Shown: positions 7,549 to 17,177, counted from the stretch's first letter. The stretch: 64,000 nucleotides of DNA from Sulfurimonas crateris (GCF_005217605.1 NZ_SZPX01000005.1:62001-126000), one strand, 5' to 3'. Notes: generated by a model not told the origin, from the letters alone. A program made the numbers and translations.

Positions 7549-10368
7549 ATGTCACTTTCAAGAAGAGAATTTCTTAAAAGTTCAGCGGCGGCATCTGCTG
7601 CAGCGGCTGTTGGTATGAGCGTACCGGCAGAAGTTGAAGCGGCTGCTTCCCAAGCTGAAGGCGACTGGAGATGGGACAAGGCGGCTTGTCGTTTCTGCGG
7701 TACGGGCTGTGGTATTATGATGGCAACAAAGAACGGTAAAATCGTTGCTGTAAAAGGGGATCCCGCTGCACCGGTAAATCGTGGTCTTAACTGTATTAAA
7801 GGTTACTTCAATGCAAAGATCATGTATGGTGCCGACAGGCTAACTCAACCACTTCTAAGAGTCGATGCTAACGGTAACTTCGACAAAAAAGGTAAGTTTG
7901 CTCCAATATCATGGAAAAGAGCTTTTGATGAGATGGAAACTCACATCAAAAAGGCGCTAAAAGCAAGCGGTCCTGAAGGAGTCGGTATATTTGCATCGGG
8001 ACAATATACCATTATGGAGGGTTATGCAGCCCAAAAAATGATGAAGGCAGGTTTTAGATCAAATGCGATCGATCCAAATGCTCGTCACTGTATGGCATCT
8101 GCCGTTGTCGGTTTTTACCAGACATTCGGTGTTGATGAGCCTTCAGGCTGTTATGATGATATAGAACTTACCGATACAATAGTATCTTGGGGTTCAAATA
8201 TGGCGGAGATGCACCCTATTTTATGGTCACGTGTAACTGATAGAAAACTCTCAGACCCTGATCGTGTAAAGGTTGTCTCTATTCAAACCTACACACACAG
8301 AACTTCAGATTTGGCTGACATAGAGATAATCTTCTCTCCAAATACAGATGGAGCTATCTGGAACTATATTGCCAGAGAGATCGTTATGAGAGATGAAAAA
8401 GAGGGCATTATTGACTGGGATTTCGTCAAGAAACATATGATATTTGCAGCCGGACCTGTAAACATAGGTTACGGTATGAGAAGAGAGGGTGAAAAATCAC
8501 TAAAAGAGGGCAAGTACAGCGCATTAGAGATGGAGACTATCTCTAAAGAGATGAGTACAGTGGTATCTAAAAAAGAGGGTCCTGCTCTTGAGCCTTACGG
8601 CTATAAAGCTGGTGACACTATGAAGCATACTGCCGGTACTTTAGGTCACTGGGAGATCTCTTTTGAAGAGTATAAAAAATCTCTAGAGCCTTATGATCTT
8701 CACTATACGGCGACCATTTCAAAAGGTAATCCTGATGAAAATCTTGAAGAGTTCAAAGATAAACTTCAAGCTTTAGCTAACCTCTACATTGAAAAAAACA
8801 GAAAAGTAGTATCTTTCTGGACCATGGGTATGAATCAGCACACTCGCGGTACCTGGGTAAATACACTCTCATACAATGTACACTTTATGCTAAACAAGCA
8901 AGCTGTTCCAGGTTCTGGAGCATTTTCTCTGACAGGTCAGCCTTCAGCGTGTGGAACTGCTCGTGAAGTCGGTACATTTACGCACAGACTTCCTGCCGAT
9001 ATGATGGTAGCAAACCCTGAGCACAGAAAAATCTCAGAGCACAAATGGATGGTTCCTGAGGGAACAATTAATCCTGTAGGTGTTCAGCATATCATGAAGA
9101 TACACCGTGATATTGAAGACGGTCTCATCAAATTTGCATGGGTAAACGTATGTAACCCTTATCAAGATACTGCAAGTGCTACTCACTGGATCAAAGCGGC
9201 ACGTGAAATGGATAACTTTATAGTTACATCTGATGGCTATCCTGGTATCTCGGCAAAGGTTTCTGACCTTATTTTACCTTCTGCTATGATATATGAGAAG
9301 TGGGGAGCATACGGAAACGCTGAGCGTCGTACACAGCACTGGAGACAGCAGGTCATCCCTGTTGGTGACTCTATGAGTGATACATGGCAGTGGGTCGAGC
9401 TATCAAAAAGATTCACGGTCAAAGATGTATGGGGTGAGTGGGCTCCAAGCGGTCCTAGAAAAGATAAGCTTCCAAGCGTTATAGAGCAAGCAAAAGCTAT
9501 GGGCTACAACGAAAACACGACTATGTTTGAGATACTATTTGCAAACGATATTGCAAAATCATACAAACTTGACCAAAATGATCCTATCCAAAAAGGGTAC
9601 GATAACTCTGAGGGTTACGGAGACAGCAGGAATGTTGTAGGAAGTGACGGAAAAGTCTTCAAAGGATATGGATTTTTTATTCACAAATATCTTTTTGAGG
9701 AGTATGCAGCGTTTACTCGCGGACATGGGCATGACCTTGCACCGTTTGATATGTACCATAAAGTTCGTGGTCTTAAATGGCCTGTTGTTGACGGTAAAGA
9801 GACACAGTGGAGATTTAACGCTAAGTACGATCCTTATGCTGCAAAAGCTACAAAAGAGAGCGGAAATTCACACGCATTTTACGGAACACTTGCTAAAGCG
9901 CTTCCTTCCGGAGATTTACAAGGCGTTAAAGATAAAGAGAAGAAGTCTTTAGCTAACAAAGCCAAAATATTTGCTCGTCCGTATATGGATCCACCGGAAA
10001 TGCCGGATGAAAAGTACGATACATGGCTATGTACGGGACGTGTGCTAGAACACTGGCACTCTGGAACTATGACTATGCGTGTACCTGAACTCTACCGTGC
10101 CGTACCTGAGGCTCTATGTTATATGCACCCAAAAGATGCTGAGAACAAAGATCTTAAACAGGGTGGCTTATGCTGGGTTGAATCTCGTCGTGGCAGAGTA
10201 AAAGCAAGAGTTGAGACAAGAGGAAGAAACAGACCTCCAAGAGGTTTGGTATTTGTTCCGTGGTTTGATGAGAAGGTGTTTATAAATAAAGTGTGTCTGG
10301 ATGCAACGTGTCCAATGTCAAAACAGACCGACTTTAAAAAATGCGCCGTAAAAATCTATAAAGCGTAA
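7549..10368 (+). CDS. napA: Periplasmic nitrate reductase catalytic subunit NapA
   Basis: Reduces nitrate to nitrite in the periplasm with a Mo-bis-MGD cofactor and one 4Fe-4S cluster. The 939-residue protein starts with a Tat signal (SRREFLKSS), and the cluster cysteines are Cys47, Cys50, Cys54 and Cys82. The molybdenum ligand is Cys181 in [12 protein letters not shown]. It is longer than the E. coli protein (about 830 residues), with inserted stretches in the middle, as in other Campylobacterota NapA. It is first in the napAGHBFLD operon and receives electrons from NapB. The leader carries an FNR-like site. Nitrate respiration is the expected role. Confidence 0.98.
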   Translation: MSLSRREFLKSSAAASAAAAVGMSVPAEVEAAASQAEGDWRWDKAACRFCGTGCGIMMATKNGKIVAVKGDPAAPVNRGLNCIKGYFNAKIMYGADRLTQPLLRVDANGNFDKKGKFAPISWKRAFDEMETHIKKALKASGPEGVGIFASGQYTIMEGYAAQKMMKAGFRSNAIDPNARHCMASAVVGFYQTFGVDEPSGCYDDIELTDTIVSWGSNMAEMHPILWSRVTDRKLSDPDRVKVVSIQTYTHRTSDLADIEIIFSPNTDGAIWNYIAREIVMRDEKEGIIDWDFVKKHMIFAAGPVNIGYGMRREGEKSLKEGKYSALEMETISKEMSTVVSKKEGPALEPYGYKAGDTMKHTAGTLGHWEISFEEYKKSLEPYDLHYTATISKGNPDENLEEFKDKLQALANLYIEKNRKVVSFWTMGMNQHTRGTWVNTLSYNVHFMLNKQAVPGSGAFSLTGQPSACGTAREVGTFTHRLPADMMVANPEHRKISEHKWMVPEGTINPVGVQHIMKIHRDIEDGLIKFAWVNVCNPYQDTASATHWIKAAREMDNFIVTSDGYPGISAKVSDLILPSAMIYEKWGAYGNAERRTQHWRQQVIPVGDSMSDTWQWVELSKRFTVKDVWGEWAPSGPRKDKLPSVIEQAKAMGYNENTTMFEILFANDIAKSYKLDQNDPIQKGYDNSEGYGDSRNVVGSDGKVFKGYGFFIHKYLFEEYAAFTRGHGHDLAPFDMYHKVRGLKWPVVDGKETQWRFNAKYDPYAAKATKESGNSHAFYGTLAKALPSGDLQGVKDKEKKSLANKAKIFARPYMDPPEMPDEKYDTWLCTGRVLEHWHSGTMTMRVPELYRAVPEALCYMHPKDAENKDLKQGGLCWVESRRGRVKARVETRGRNRPPRGLVFVPWFDEKVFINKVCLDATCPMSKQTDFKKCAVKIYKA

Positions 10369-10373
10369 ATGAA

Positions 10374-10411
10374 AAGGAGAGGCAGTTCAATTTATAAAAC
10401 TGCCTGTAGAT
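10374..10411 (+). promoter_or_regulatory. Hairpin between the napG ribosome binding site and start codon
   Basis: AAGGAG (10374-10379) is 32 bases before the napG ATG, too far for normal initiation. AGGCAGTT (10380-10387) and AACTGCCT (10398-10405) form a perfect 8-bp stem that starts at the base following AAGGAG. Folding out the hairpin leaves six bases (10406-10411) between the binding site and the ATG, an ideal spacing. No other ATG, GTG or TTG start in frame lies between the upstream in-frame stop and 10412. Confidence 0.7.
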
Positions 10412-11203
10412 ATGAGAAGCAAAACAGAGAATGACAGAAGAAAATTTATCTTAAGAATGGCAAGAGGTGCAGGTATAACTGCACTTGGCGGGTTTATATG
10501 GAGTGCGTATGTTGATGAAGTCACGGCTTCACAACTTATTTTGCGTCCGCCTGGTGCCATAAAAGAGGACGATTTTCTTCGTACCTGTATTAAGTGCGGG
10601 CTTTGCGTAGAAGCATGTCCTTATGATACTCTGCTACTTGCAAAACCGGGAGACAACAAACCTTTGGGAACACCATATTTTATTCCCAGAGATATTCCTT
10701 GTTATATGTGTCCTGATATTCCGTGTGTACCGGTATGCCCAAGTGGAGCACTAGATGAATCAAGCGTTACTACAGATGGCAAACTTGACATAAAAATAGC
10801 CGAGATGGGGCTTGCTGTTATTGACAGAGAGACCTGTATAGCTTTTTGGGGGATTCAGTGTGATGCCTGTTATAGAGCCTGCCCTATTCTGGGTGAGGCA
10901 ATAACAGTTGAGTACAGCAAAAATGACAGAACAGGAAAGCATGCCTACCTGACACCTCTTGTTCATTCAGACGCCTGCACAGGTTGCGGGCTTTGCGAAA
11001 AGGCGTGCGTAACTGACAAAGCTTCTATATTTGTACTTCCAAAAGAGGTTGCAATGGGTAAAGCGGGAAGTTACTACATAAAAGGCTGGGACAAAAGTGA
11101 TGAGAAGCGTCTAGAAGAGGCTTCTTCCATCAAATCGACTACGGAGATAAGCAAAGAGAAGGCTATCGACTCTCTAAATAGCGATATGGAGGATTTATAC
11201 TAA
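10412..11203 (+). CDS. napG: Ferredoxin-type quinol dehydrogenase subunit NapG
   Basis: A 263-residue periplasmic iron-sulfur protein that with NapH forms the menaquinol dehydrogenase feeding NapB/NapA; this route replaces NapC in Campylobacterota. It starts with a Tat signal (NDRRKFILRMARG, Arg9 and Arg10). Four cysteine groups for 4Fe-4S clusters follow: CIKCGLCVEACP, CYMCPDIPCVPVCP, CDACYRACP and CTGCGLCEKAC. The start codon depends on a ribosome binding site 32 bases upstream, bridged by a hairpin. The stop overlaps the napH start (TAATG). Confidence 0.95.
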   Translation: MRSKTENDRRKFILRMARGAGITALGGFIWSAYVDEVTASQLILRPPGAIKEDDFLRTCIKCGLCVEACPYDTLLLAKPGDNKPLGTPYFIPRDIPCYMCPDIPCVPVCPSGALDESSVTTDGKLDIKIAEMGLAVIDRETCIAFWGIQCDACYRACPILGEAITVEYSKNDRTGKHAYLTPLVHSDACTGCGLCEKACVTDKASIFVLPKEVAMGKAGSYYIKGWDKSDEKRLEEASSIKSTTEISKEKAIDSLNSDMEDLY

Positions 11204-12030
11204 TGAGAACTCTTTGGAATAAATACCGCTATCTAATGTTTAGAAGAACAACACAGATAGGTCTGCTATTTTTGTACTTTGGAGCAAATATGTGGGGATG
11301 GGAGATACTTATGGGCAACCTAAGCTCTTCTCTCCTCTTTGGCATGATCCCTTTAAGCGACCCATACGCAGCACTGCAGATGCTAGCTGCAGGCGCTCTT
11401 TTAGCGACTGATATAATAGTCGGTGCTTTAATAATTACCGTTTTTTATATGATAATTGGCGGTCGTGCATTTTGCAGCTGGGTTTGTCCCGTAAATATAG
11501 TGACAGATGCTGCGGCACTTTTAAGAAGAAAGATAGGAGTTGACGAATTTGCCAAGAGACAACCAGCTTCGCGAAATATGCGATACTGGGTCTTGGCACT
11601 TAGTCTGATCATCTCTTTTTTGATGGGCATAACTGCTTTTGAATTTATATCGCCTATATCAATACTTCACAGAGGTATAATATTTGGCTTTGGATTTGGC
11701 TGGGCGGCAGTTCTTATTATCTTTCTTTTTGATCTTTTAGTTCTAAAAAACGGATGGTGCGGTCACATCTGCCCTCTTGGCGGGTTCTACTCGCTTGTAG
11801 GTAAGTTTAGTTTGATAAGAGTAAAACATACTCAGGAAAACTGCACCGAGTGTATGAAGTGTAAAGTTGTCTGCCCAGAACAGCAGGTTCTTTATATGAT
11901 AGGCAAGGAGAGCATTCCTGTTCTCTCTGGCGAGTGTACAAACTGTGCAAGATGCATAGAGGTTTGTGATGATAATGCTCTTGGTTTTTCAATAAGAGAG
12001 TTAGTAAAAAATAAAAAAGTGGGAGATTAA
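11203..12030 (+). CDS. napH: Quinol dehydrogenase membrane subunit NapH
   Basis: A 275-residue inner-membrane protein with about four transmembrane helices (near residues 15-32, 75-95, 125-145 and 160-182) and the CSWVCP and CGHICPLGGFY cysteine motifs facing the cytoplasm. Two ferredoxin-like 4Fe-4S motifs lie in the C-terminal part (CTECMKCKVVCP and CTNCARCIEVCD). It oxidises menaquinol and passes electrons to NapG. Its ATG shares a base with the napG stop, and napB begins one base after its stop. Confidence 0.95.
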   Translation: MRTLWNKYRYLMFRRTTQIGLLFLYFGANMWGWEILMGNLSSSLLFGMIPLSDPYAALQMLAAGALLATDIIVGALIITVFYMIIGGRAFCSWVCPVNIVTDAAALLRRKIGVDEFAKRQPASRNMRYWVLALSLIISFLMGITAFEFISPISILHRGIIFGFGFGWAAVLIIFLFDLLVLKNGWCGHICPLGGFYSLVGKFSLIRVKHTQENCTECMKCKVVCPEQQVLYMIGKESIPVLSGECTNCARCIEVCDDNALGFSIRELVKNKKVGD

Positions 12031-12031
12031 A

Positions 12032-12733
12032 ATGAAGGCAATGTATAAAATAACGTTTGGTTTGACTGCCTTACTGATGGTCGGTTTCATCGGTGACGGC
12101 GCTCAAGCTGCACAACAAAAAGGTGTGAATGCAACAATTTCTGAGGAGTCGTTGGGATTAAGAAAAACAGATATTTACAGCGAGGATGGCACGGTAGCAG
12201 ATGAGACAAAATACTCAACGGAACAGGCAACTACGAGTACAAAAATAAAAAGAGCGTTTCAGGATGCTCCGCCGATGATTCCTCATGATACTGTCGGTAT
12301 GCTTCCGATCAAGATAAACGACAATAGATGTATCAGCTGTCATATGCCTGATATCGCAGGTTCTATGGGTGCGACTCCTATTCCGGATTCACACTTTACG
12401 GATTTTAGACCTAAACATAAAGTTGAAGGCGGTGTGTTTAAGCAAGTGATTGATCCTTACAAGAACGAAGTGGCTATAAAAGAGGATAACAAGCTTCAGG
12501 GTGCTAGATTTAACTGTTCTCAGTGTCATGCTCCGCAATCAGAGGGCGAGTTAGTAGTTGAAAATACTTTTGAGCCTGTTTTTACAAGCAAAGATGGTGC
12601 AGAAAAATCAAGCTGGAGCGGTAAAAAACTTACAGAAGCTCTAAATACGCTCGGTGATGAGAGTTTTATTACGCAAGATGATATTGCAAACAAGAACTCT
12701 CCTGCAGGCAGTTTAGAGGGTGCAAAGCACTAA
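12032..12733 (+). CDS. napB: Diheme cytochrome c NapB
   Basis: The small periplasmic electron-transfer subunit of nitrate reductase. The 233-residue precursor has a signal peptide (MKAMYKITFGLTALLMVGFI, cut near AQAA). Two heme-attachment motifs are at Cys100-Cys103-His104 (CISCH) and Cys162-Cys165-His166 (CSQCH), and two further histidine-bearing segments can supply distal ligands. The C-terminal tail after the second heme is longer than in E. coli NapB. The stop overlaps the napF start (TAATG). A second ATG nine bases downstream is a possible alternative start. Confidence 0.95.
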   Translation: MKAMYKITFGLTALLMVGFIGDGAQAAQQKGVNATISEESLGLRKTDIYSEDGTVADETKYSTEQATTSTKIKRAFQDAPPMIPHDTVGMLPIKINDNRCISCHMPDIAGSMGATPIPDSHFTDFRPKHKVEGGVFKQVIDPYKNEVAIKEDNKLQGARFNCSQCHAPQSEGELVVENTFEPVFTSKDGAEKSSWSGKKLTEALNTLGDESFITQDDIANKNSPAGSLEGAKH

Positions 12734-13212
12734 TGCAAAGAAGAGAGCTCTTTAGCTCTCTTGCTTCATCAATAAACACAAAGAAGCAAGAGAAACTCTT
12801 AAGACCGCCATATTTTAGCGATGAATCTCTTTTTCATAAAGAGTGTAACAAATGCGATGCCAAGTGCGCCTCTGTTTGTGAAGAAGATATAATAAAGATC
12901 GCAGATAATAAAACTCCGCATCTGCTTTTTTCTAGTAGCGGCTGTACATATTGCGACAAATGCGCCGATGCCTGTGAATACGGAGTGTTAAACATTGAGA
13001 ATAAAAACAGAGTTGCGGCTATAATCTCAATTGACAAAAGCAGCTGTATAAGCTGGGGACATACCATGTGTTTTTCATGTAAAGATCCATGTATGTTCAG
13101 TGCGATAGATTTTAAAGCGATGTTTATGCCAAGCATAAACGAGAACTGTACTGCATGCGGACTATGTATAAGCAGATGTCCGACAGATGCAATAAAAGTA
13201 AAGGTTGTTTAA
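12733..13212 (+). CDS. napF: Ferredoxin-type protein NapF
   Basis: A 159-residue cytoplasmic protein with several 4Fe-4S cysteine groups: CNKCDAKCASVC, CTYCDKCADAC, CFSCKDPC and CTACGLCISRCP. NapF interacts with cytoplasmic NapA and is thought to help mature its iron-sulfur centre before Tat export. The opening MQRRELFSSLASS looks twin-arginine-like but lacks a hydrophobic export core, in keeping with a cytoplasmic protein. It overlaps napB at its start and napL at its stop by one base each. Confidence 0.93.
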   Translation: MQRRELFSSLASSINTKKQEKLLRPPYFSDESLFHKECNKCDAKCASVCEEDIIKIADNKTPHLLFSSSGCTYCDKCADACEYGVLNIENKNRVAAIISIDKSSCISWGHTMCFSCKDPCMFSAIDFKAMFMPSINENCTACGLCISRCPTDAIKVKVV

Positions 13213-14162
13213 TGAGAGCATTACTGTTTTTAGCTCTTCTATTTTCGCTTCTTTTTTCTTCAGAGATAAAAGAGCCGATTAGAAGTTTTACCTCAAGCGG
13301 CGGTGTCGTTGACCTGCTCTATAAAAATGGAAAACTTTACAGCGCTACAAATGCCAGCTGTGTAGATATCTTTGACTACAAAAGCGGAGAGCTTATTAAG
13401 AAGATTAAAGTTGAGAAGATAGAGGACTTTATGGGTGATCTCGTAGACTCAAAAGTCTACTCTGTAGATCTGTTTGACGAAAAGATATTGGTTCTTTCAC
13501 AGGACAGGCAGGGATTTAGAAGAGTTCATATACATCAAGATGAAAAGAGCAAGCTTCTGTTTGACTACTCCAAATCTCTTACCGTTTCAAAGGCGAGATT
13601 TTTGGATGAAAACACTATTTTGCTTGGACTGCTAAGCAATGAACTGGTCTCATATGACATCAACAAAGGCTCCATAAACTGGATGATCCAAGTCTCGGGC
13701 GCAAAATTTTCCGACTTTGTTCTAAGTGAGACAAAAGAGATAGTGGTAGTTGCCGATGAGAGCGGGGATCTGAAGATCCACAGCACAAAAGACGGAAAAC
13801 GGCTAAAACTTCTCTCAGGACAAAATCTGGACAACGTGTTTCAGGTTGATTATAAGAACAGTGTCATAGCGACTGCGGGGCAAGACAGAAGAGCCGTTAT
13901 TTACGATTTAAAGTCAGACTCATCACACTACTTTGAGTCAGGATTTTTGATCTATAGTGTCGGTCTGTCGCCAAGCGGCAGAGTAGTCGGATATGCAAGC
14001 GATGAGGAGAACAATATATCACTTGTCGATCTCTCTACAAAAGAGTTGCTCGGCATATTTGGCGGTAACAAAATGACTCTTACAAAAATAGTTTTTGTAG
14101 ATGAGAGTGAGTTTTTAGCCGCTAGTGATGACAGGGTCATTAATCTATATAGTGTAAAATAA
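13212..14162 (+). CDS. napL: NapL, periplasmic WD40-like nap accessory protein
   Basis: A 316-residue protein with a signal peptide (MRALLFLALLFSLLFSS) and repeated beta-propeller strands, such as GKLYSATNASCVDIFDYKSG and IATAGQDRRAVIYDLKSD. NapL is found in nap operons of Campylobacterota; its exact role is not settled, although in Wolinella succinogenes it was reported as dispensable. The ATG at 13212 shares a base with the napF stop, which is preferred over longer in-frame starts lying inside napF. Confidence 0.88.
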   Translation: MRALLFLALLFSLLFSSEIKEPIRSFTSSGGVVDLLYKNGKLYSATNASCVDIFDYKSGELIKKIKVEKIEDFMGDLVDSKVYSVDLFDEKILVLSQDRQGFRRVHIHQDEKSKLLFDYSKSLTVSKARFLDENTILLGLLSNELVSYDINKGSINWMIQVSGAKFSDFVLSETKEIVVVADESGDLKIHSTKDGKRLKLLSGQNLDNVFQVDYKNSVIATAGQDRRAVIYDLKSDSSHYFESGFLIYSVGLSPSGRVVGYASDEENNISLVDLSTKELLGIFGGNKMTLTKIVFVDESEFLAASDDRVINLYSVK

Positions 14163-14182
14163 AAAAGAGAAAAGGAAATATA

Positions 14183-14572
14183 ATGAATATCTCAAGTATA
14201 GTAGTTCAAACAGTGCCAAAATACCTAGAAGAAGTTGTTGAAAACCTTAAAAATTGTGATGCGTGTGACTACCATATGCATGATGAAAAAGGCAGAATAA
14301 TTATTACGATAGAGGGTGACGGAGTTGCTCAGGAGCTTGAAAAGCTAAGAGTTATAGAATCAATACCTCACGTAATTGCAGCGGATATGCAGATGTCTTA
14401 CAGTGAAGATGAACTTGATGCACATATGGAAGTGATAAACGGTGGAGATGCCGTTCCAAAGATGCTAAACGACGACTCGATTGATGCTTCTAAAATAGTA
14501 TACAACGGCGATCTAAAGAAAAAAGATGATCTGGCTACTTTTACTAAAAAATTTGATGAAACGAAGAGGTGA
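14183..14572 (+). CDS. napD: NapD, NapA signal-peptide chaperone
   Basis: A small cytoplasmic chaperone that binds the Tat signal of NapA and delays export until the cofactor is in place. Residues 1-80 show the NapD ferredoxin-like fold (ISSIVVQTVPKYLEEVVENL ... GRIIITIEGDG ... IPHVIAADMQMSY). At 129 residues it is clearly longer than E. coli NapD (87); the extra 40 or so acidic and lysine-rich residues have no recognised domain. GGAAA precedes the ATG. The next gene starts four bases after the stop. Confidence 0.9.
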   Translation: MNISSIVVQTVPKYLEEVVENLKNCDACDYHMHDEKGRIIITIEGDGVAQELEKLRVIESIPHVIAADMQMSYSEDELDAHMEVINGGDAVPKMLNDDSIDASKIVYNGDLKKKDDLATFTKKFDETKR

Positions 14573-14575
14573 ATT

Positions 14576-14875
14576 TTGTCCGTAATATTTGAGTCAACTA
14601 TAAAAATGGCTCCCAAGAGCCGTGAAGAGTGGTATATAGAGTTAAAAGATACAATAAGCGGAAAAACAGAGATATGCAAGAATCTCCAAGAGTACTCCAA
14701 AAAGGTCGAGGAGCTTGGAGCAGACTATGGCGGACATGTGGATGAAGTGAGATGGATCAAAGATGAGAGCGTTCCGCTTCACGTAATGGACGTGGTCAGG
14801 TTCGAGATGTCTAAACTGCAAAGAGAGCTAGAAGATGAGATGGGAAAACCGCTAATTAGCGAGGATGCAAGTTAG
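14576..14875 (+). CDS. Unknown small protein at the end of the nap operon
   Basis: A 99-residue soluble, helix-rich protein without recognised domain, signal peptide or cysteine motif; the middle carries MAPKSREEWYIELKDTISG. The start is probably TTG, with GAAGAGG six or seven bases before it; an ATG at 14606 is the alternative. It lies four bases after napD and directly before another unknown gene with no gap, so it appears to be part of the nap transcript. A role in NapA assembly or nitrate metabolism is suggested only by position. Confidence 0.7.
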   Translation: MSVIFESTIKMAPKSREEWYIELKDTISGKTEICKNLQEYSKKVEELGADYGGHVDEVRWIKDESVPLHVMDVVRFEMSKLQRELEDEMGKPLISEDAS

Positions 14876-15307
14876 ATGGAAGCAAAAGCTATAAGAACAA
14901 CAAGATACTTAAACAAAAGCGAAATAAAAGAGCATCTAAAAAACGTAGAGTTTATCATTATGGCAGCACCATCACCGGAACAATTCAAAGAGAGCCCGAT
15001 CCACTTTACTATATTTTTAAATACATCTGATAACCTGCCTAAAGATATCCAAGATGCTATTTTAGATAAATTTTTAGATGAAAACGGCATACAAAACCCT
15101 ATAGAGATGATGAGCCAGATCATGCCGGTGGGCTTCTCTGAGGGCTCTCATGAGACACTTATGCCTCTGCTTCTTATAAAAAAAGAGGATATGGTAAACA
15201 TCCCGAGTGTGCCGTTGTTTGTCTTTGATTTTCTGGCAGACTCGGAGAACTTCTATGAGGCAAAAGAGAAGAGCTTGACCGGCTGGAGCTACAGCTACAG
15301 CGACTAA
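14876..15307 (+). CDS. Unknown protein, last gene of the nap operon
   Basis: A 143-residue soluble protein of no family I recognise. It contains MAAPSPEQFKESPIHFTIFL, a helical stretch rich in acidic residues, and a C-terminus with several aromatic residues (GWSYSYSD). The ATG follows directly on the stop of the previous gene, and its own stop overlaps the end of the convergent pepP by four bases. Translational linkage makes it part of the nap transcription unit. No terminator is seen after it. Confidence 0.7.
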   Translation: MEAKAIRTTRYLNKSEIKEHLKNVEFIIMAAPSPEQFKESPIHFTIFLNTSDNLPKDIQDAILDKFLDENGIQNPIEMMSQIMPVGFSEGSHETLMPLLLIKKEDMVNIPSVPLFVFDFLADSENFYEAKEKSLTGWSYSYSD

Positions 15308-16587
15308 AACTTAAAAGAGAGAGACTCTATCTCATCTACTGTTTTTACAATATGATGCGATAGATTTTCACACCCGTTTTTTGTAACTAAGATATCATCC
15401 TCTATCCTGATCCCTATCCCGCGATACTTTTTCGCTACACTTTTGTCGTTTTTGTCAATATAGAGACCCGGCTCAATTGTAAGCACCATCCCTTTTTGCA
15501 GAGCTATCTCTCTCTCTTTTGCGTCTCTGTATGGTGCTGGGTCATGAACATCTATCCCCATCCAGTGACCTATGCCGTGCGGATAGTATTTTTTGTGCTT
15601 ATTCTCTTTTATGAGCTTTTTATAATCACCCTTTAAAATTCCAAGCTCCACCATCCCTTTTGTAAGAAGTTTTTCGGCACTCTCTTGAAGATGGCTTCTT
15701 TTAACAAGCGGCTTTATCATAGATATTATTCTAAGCTGTGTATTTAAAACCAGATTATAAAGCTCTTTTTGAGCCTTTGAATACTTTGCGTTTACCGGTA
15801 TCGTCCTTGTTATGTCACTTGCGTAGTAATTATGCTCGCATCCAGCATCTATGAGTATTAGCTCGCCCTCTACAAGCAGTTTGTCGTTTTTGATGTAGTG
15901 AAGCGTGTTTGCATTGTTTCCGCATGCCACTATTGAGGTGTATGCATCACTGTACGCCGCATTTACTTTAAACTCATGCTCTATCTCGGCTTGAAGCTGA
16001 TACTCGTACTTGCCTATTTTATCCATTGTCATGGCTCTGTGATGCGCTTTTGCGGTAATATTGATCGACTCTTTTATCATCTCTATCTCTGCGGCTGATT
16101 TTATAAGTCTCATCTTCTGCACAAGCGGTACTATGTCATGCTTGGCTTTAATATCTTTTGTCAATTTTGAGACTTTTTTAACGACGCTTTTTTTTGAACT
16201 TGACTCAAAGTAGATATTTTTCTTCCCTTTTATATGCCCTTTAAATCTTTTTTCAAAATCTTCTATTGCGCAGACCTCATCTACCAAAAATATCTTTTTA
16301 GCCTCTTTGACACCTAGCCTCTCGCCCGTCCAAAGCTCAATAAATTTGTCTTTTTTGTGAAGGAACAGAACTGTTTTTGTCTTGCCTTTGCTCTTTAAAA
16401 ATAGAAGTGCCGCGCTATCCTCTTTAAAACCGCAAAGGTAGTAGAAATTGCTATCTTGTCTGTATGGATGATGTGTGTCGTGAGAGCGTGTTGCGGGTTC
16501 TGCGCTAAATATAACTCCAATAGAATCATTTGAGAGTTTTTTTAACAGCCGCTCTCTTCTTTTTTTGTACTCCTGCTCTTTTATCAT
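15304..16587 (-). CDS. pepP: Aminopeptidase P family metallopeptidase
   Basis: Removes N-terminal residues preceding proline. The 427-residue cytosolic protein has an N-terminal creatinase-like domain and a C-terminal pita-bread catalytic domain with metal-binding segments DAGCEHNYYASDITRT, HGIGHWMGIDVHDP, LTIEPGLYI and GIGIRIEDDI. The start at 16587 overlaps the preceding stop (ATGA), and GGAG is seven bases before it; earlier in-frame ATGs lie too close to that site. It is the last gene of a lipid-transport operon and is probably only carried along by it. Confidence 0.92.
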   Translation of the reverse strand: MIKEQEYKKRRERLLKKLSNDSIGVIFSAEPATRSHDTHHPYRQDSNFYYLCGFKEDSAALLFLKSKGKTKTVLFLHKKDKFIELWTGERLGVKEAKKIFLVDEVCAIEDFEKRFKGHIKGKKNIYFESSSKKSVVKKVSKLTKDIKAKHDIVPLVQKMRLIKSAAEIEMIKESINITAKAHHRAMTMDKIGKYEYQLQAEIEHEFKVNAAYSDAYTSIVACGNNANTLHYIKNDKLLVEGELILIDAGCEHNYYASDITRTIPVNAKYSKAQKELYNLVLNTQLRIISMIKPLVKRSHLQESAEKLLTKGMVELGILKGDYKKLIKENKHKKYYPHGIGHWMGIDVHDPAPYRDAKEREIALQKGMVLTIEPGLYIDKNDKSVAKKYRGIGIRIEDDILVTKNGCENLSHHIVKTVDEIESLSFKF

Positions 16588-17177
16588 CTGCATACTCCGT
16601 CCAACCACTCGATATTTTGCATTATTATCTCAGACAGAGCGCTTTTAAAAGCCTCTGCCCCGCCCTGTGCATCAAGGCTCTTTGTCATGGCTTTTGAGCT
16701 AAACGTCTGGTTTTTAAAAACATTGTTTGTCTTAGAATCTATCAGCGAGAGATTTAAAACAACCTCGACATGAGACTCTTTCATATCTTCGCTAAAGAAC
16801 TGCATAAACTTCTCTATGTTCGTCTCTAGTATAAAATCACTTTTTATTCTCGACTTTGATGGGTGAACGCTCTTAAAGAGTCCTGCCTCTCTTATGCTTT
16901 TTAAAAGAATGGACTCTATCATAACACTCGGTGATTCTTGCCACTGTGACTGAGAGTAGGCAAAGACTCTCCTGTTTGACTCCATATACTCCATTCTGTG
17001 CGATGAGAGTGAGCTTGAAGAAAAAGCTTTTGAGATTTTGAGTGACTTCTCTTTGAAGCCAAGAGCGCTGCTGTTTATCTTTAGATCATCTATTGCAACA
17101 CTATACTGCGCAACCGAAGGCTTTATTGTTGTACAACCGCTTAAAAACAGTAATAAAATTATTAAAACTACTCTCAT
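16584..17177 (-). CDS. ABC-transport auxiliary lipoprotein (PqiC/DUF330-like)
   Basis: A 197-residue protein with a lipoprotein signal (LLLFLSGC, acylated Cys15), followed by a domain with the YSVAIDDLKINSSALGFKEKSLKI opening of the ABC-type transport auxiliary (PqiC-like) family. It is probably an outer-membrane lipoprotein that docks the MCE protein encoded just upstream; its gene begins on the base after the MCE gene ends. Its presence instead of MlaC and MlaA marks this as the MlaEFD-plus-lipoprotein type. Confidence 0.8.
   Translation of the reverse strand: MRVVLIILLLFLSGCTTIKPSVAQYSVAIDDLKINSSALGFKEKSLKISKAFSSSSLSSHRMEYMESNRRVFAYSQSQWQESPSVMIESILLKSIREAGLFKSVHPSKSRIKSDFILETNIEKFMQFFSEDMKESHVEVVLNLSLIDSKTNNVFKNQTFSSKAMTKSLDAQGGAEAFKSALSEIIMQNIEWLDGVCR

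Noticed and set aside
9644-9952. Open frame of 102 codons on the plus strand
   Set aside because: Out-of-frame shadow inside napA, which is clearly coding in the other frame throughout.
10369-10440. Short frame starting at the ATG right after the napA stop
   Set aside because: It gives about 20 residues without features and is not in frame with napG; the hairpin-bridged napG start explains the region better.
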